From positions 2,901,320-2,965,319 of the forward strand of contig NZ_RAPN01000001.1 of the NCBI RefSeq assembly GCF_003610535.1: DNA of 64,000 nt, given 5' to 3'. The notes beneath the pieces are model-generated. The model saw only the letters and a list, made by a program, of their open reading frames with translations, made no database searches and was not told the DNA's origin. Shown here in pieces: positions 63,524 to 64,000 of this stretch. The first letter of the stretch is position 1. Every line of letters begins with the position of its first letter. This DNA comes from Mangrovibacterium diazotrophicum. GTDB lineage: Bacteria > Bacteroidota > Bacteroidia > Bacteroidales > Prolixibacteraceae. A program made the position numbers and the translations under genes.

Positions 63524-64000
63524 ATGAAGTTAGAAATAGAAAAGGTAATTGATGGAAACTACTGCATGGGCTGCGGAGCGTGTGCATACCTTAGTTCGTC
63601 TTCAATGAAAATAAATAAATATGGGGAATATGAGCCTGACATCAATCTGATAAAAAAGTCAGTCAAAACAGAGGAAGATATCCAAAAAATATCATTCGCA
63701 TGTCCGTCCCTAAACCCAGAATATAACGAAGATAATCTGGGGAAAACATTTTTAACAACAGCCAAGGGTTACGACTCTCATCTTGGCTATTACTACTCTA
63801 CCTATGCCGGTTTCGTTAAAGAAAAAAAGTTCCGTGAAAATGGGACTTCCGGAGGATTTGGAACATGGATTGCAACGGAATTATTGCGAAATAAATTAAT
63901 TGATGCAGTCATTCATATTAAACCTACCCGAAAAAGGGAAAAGCCCCAAGACCCTTTCTTTAAATATGAACTCAGTAAATGTGAAGAGGAAATTATTAAC
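63524..64000 (+). CDS. FrhB-like iron-sulfur protein, 3'-truncated by the window edge
   Basis: An open frame from ATG 63524 to the last base, 159 codons seen. It starts MKLEIEKVIDGNYCMGCGAC, with three cysteines (CMGCGAC) and a later FACPSL, the single-cluster pattern of FrhB/FdhB-type glycan-locus proteins. FRENGTSGGFGTWIATELL is the family SGG motif. It differs from the FrhB-like protein at 32995, which has two full 4Fe-4S motifs. Module D therefore continues beyond the window. Confidence 0.85.
   Translation, partial: MKLEIEKVIDGNYCMGCGACAYLSSSSMKINKYGEYEPDINLIKKSVKTEEDIQKISFACPSLNPEYNEDNLGKTFLTTAKGYDSHLGYYYSTYAGFVKEKKFRENGTSGGFGTWIATELLRNKLIDAVIHIKPTRKREKPQDPFFKYELSKCEEEIIN

Noticed and set aside
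1-64000. tRNA, rRNA, transposase or integrase genes
   Set aside because: Both strands were read for these and nothing convincing was seen; small RNAs cannot be excluded without a covariance search.

Overview
The window comes from a Bacteroidota genome, most likely a marine or sediment Bacteroidia of the Marinilabiliales/Prolixibacteraceae kind. This is inferred from gene content, not proven. The evidence is a complete type IX secretion core (porP, gldK, gldL, gldM, gldN), a UpxY/NusG-like capsule antiterminator, Bacteroidota-style TAnnTTTG promoters and weak ribosome binding sites. No rRNA, tRNA, CRISPR array or transposase was found.

Layout. 1-10.5 kb is a conserved chromosomal block: the 3' part of topA with a perfect terminator, an arginase-fold protein with altered metal ligands, then porP-gldK-gldL-gldM-gldN, a terminator, and a second gldK-like lipoprotein gene. 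From 10.8 kb to the right edge the window is almost entirely surface-polysaccharide genes, in several modules. Module A (10.8-20.8 kb) has two sister flippases, a pyruvyltransferase-family gene, a GT-D-like protein, a Wzy candidate and three glycosyltransferases. A reverse-strand parallel beta-helix protein follows (20.9-23.5 kb). Module B (25.0-27.5 kb) has the UpxY-type antiterminator and a Wzi-family protein. A repeat-rich stretch (27.5-30.1 kb) holds a hypothetical gene and a 14-unit, 21-bp tandem repeat. Module C (30.2-38.8 kb) has Wzy, flippase, an FrhB-like iron-sulfur protein, a pyruvyltransferase-family gene and three GT4 genes. A zone of palindromic repeats (38.9-41.3 kb) contains a small GIY-YIG gene and a radical SAM/SPASM gene, followed by another GT4 gene. 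An export/control module (43.0-48.9 kb) carries the two halves of a YjbH-type outer-membrane protein as separate genes, a lipoprotein between them, a Wzc-type tyrosine kinase and an overlapping HAD gene. Module D (50.0-64.0 kb, continuing off the edge) has a second Wzi, a flippase, a nitroreductase, three pyruvyltransferase-family genes, several glycosyltransferases, Wzy, an Alg14/Alg13-like pair and a second FrhB-like gene.

How it works together (inference). Lipid-linked repeat units would be assembled by the GT4/GT2/Alg13-14 enzymes and decorated by the pyruvyltransferase-like and redox-type proteins. They would then be flipped by the Wzx proteins, polymerised by the Wzy proteins, controlled by Wzc and placed at the surface with Wzi and YjbH-type proteins. 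No Wza-type export protein, initiating sugar-phosphate transferase or nucleotide-sugar synthesis gene lies in the window, so these must be elsewhere.

The most notable unexplained signal is a leader element found three times: TTCAG, 13-15 nt, GTAACTGA, 3 nt, then a small GGC-GNA-GCY hairpin. It lies upstream of module A, of the antiterminator gene itself, and of module D. I propose it is the recognition element of the antiterminator, tying distant modules into one regulon. The split YjbH, the duplicated gldK and the 21-bp repeat are further points worth checking.
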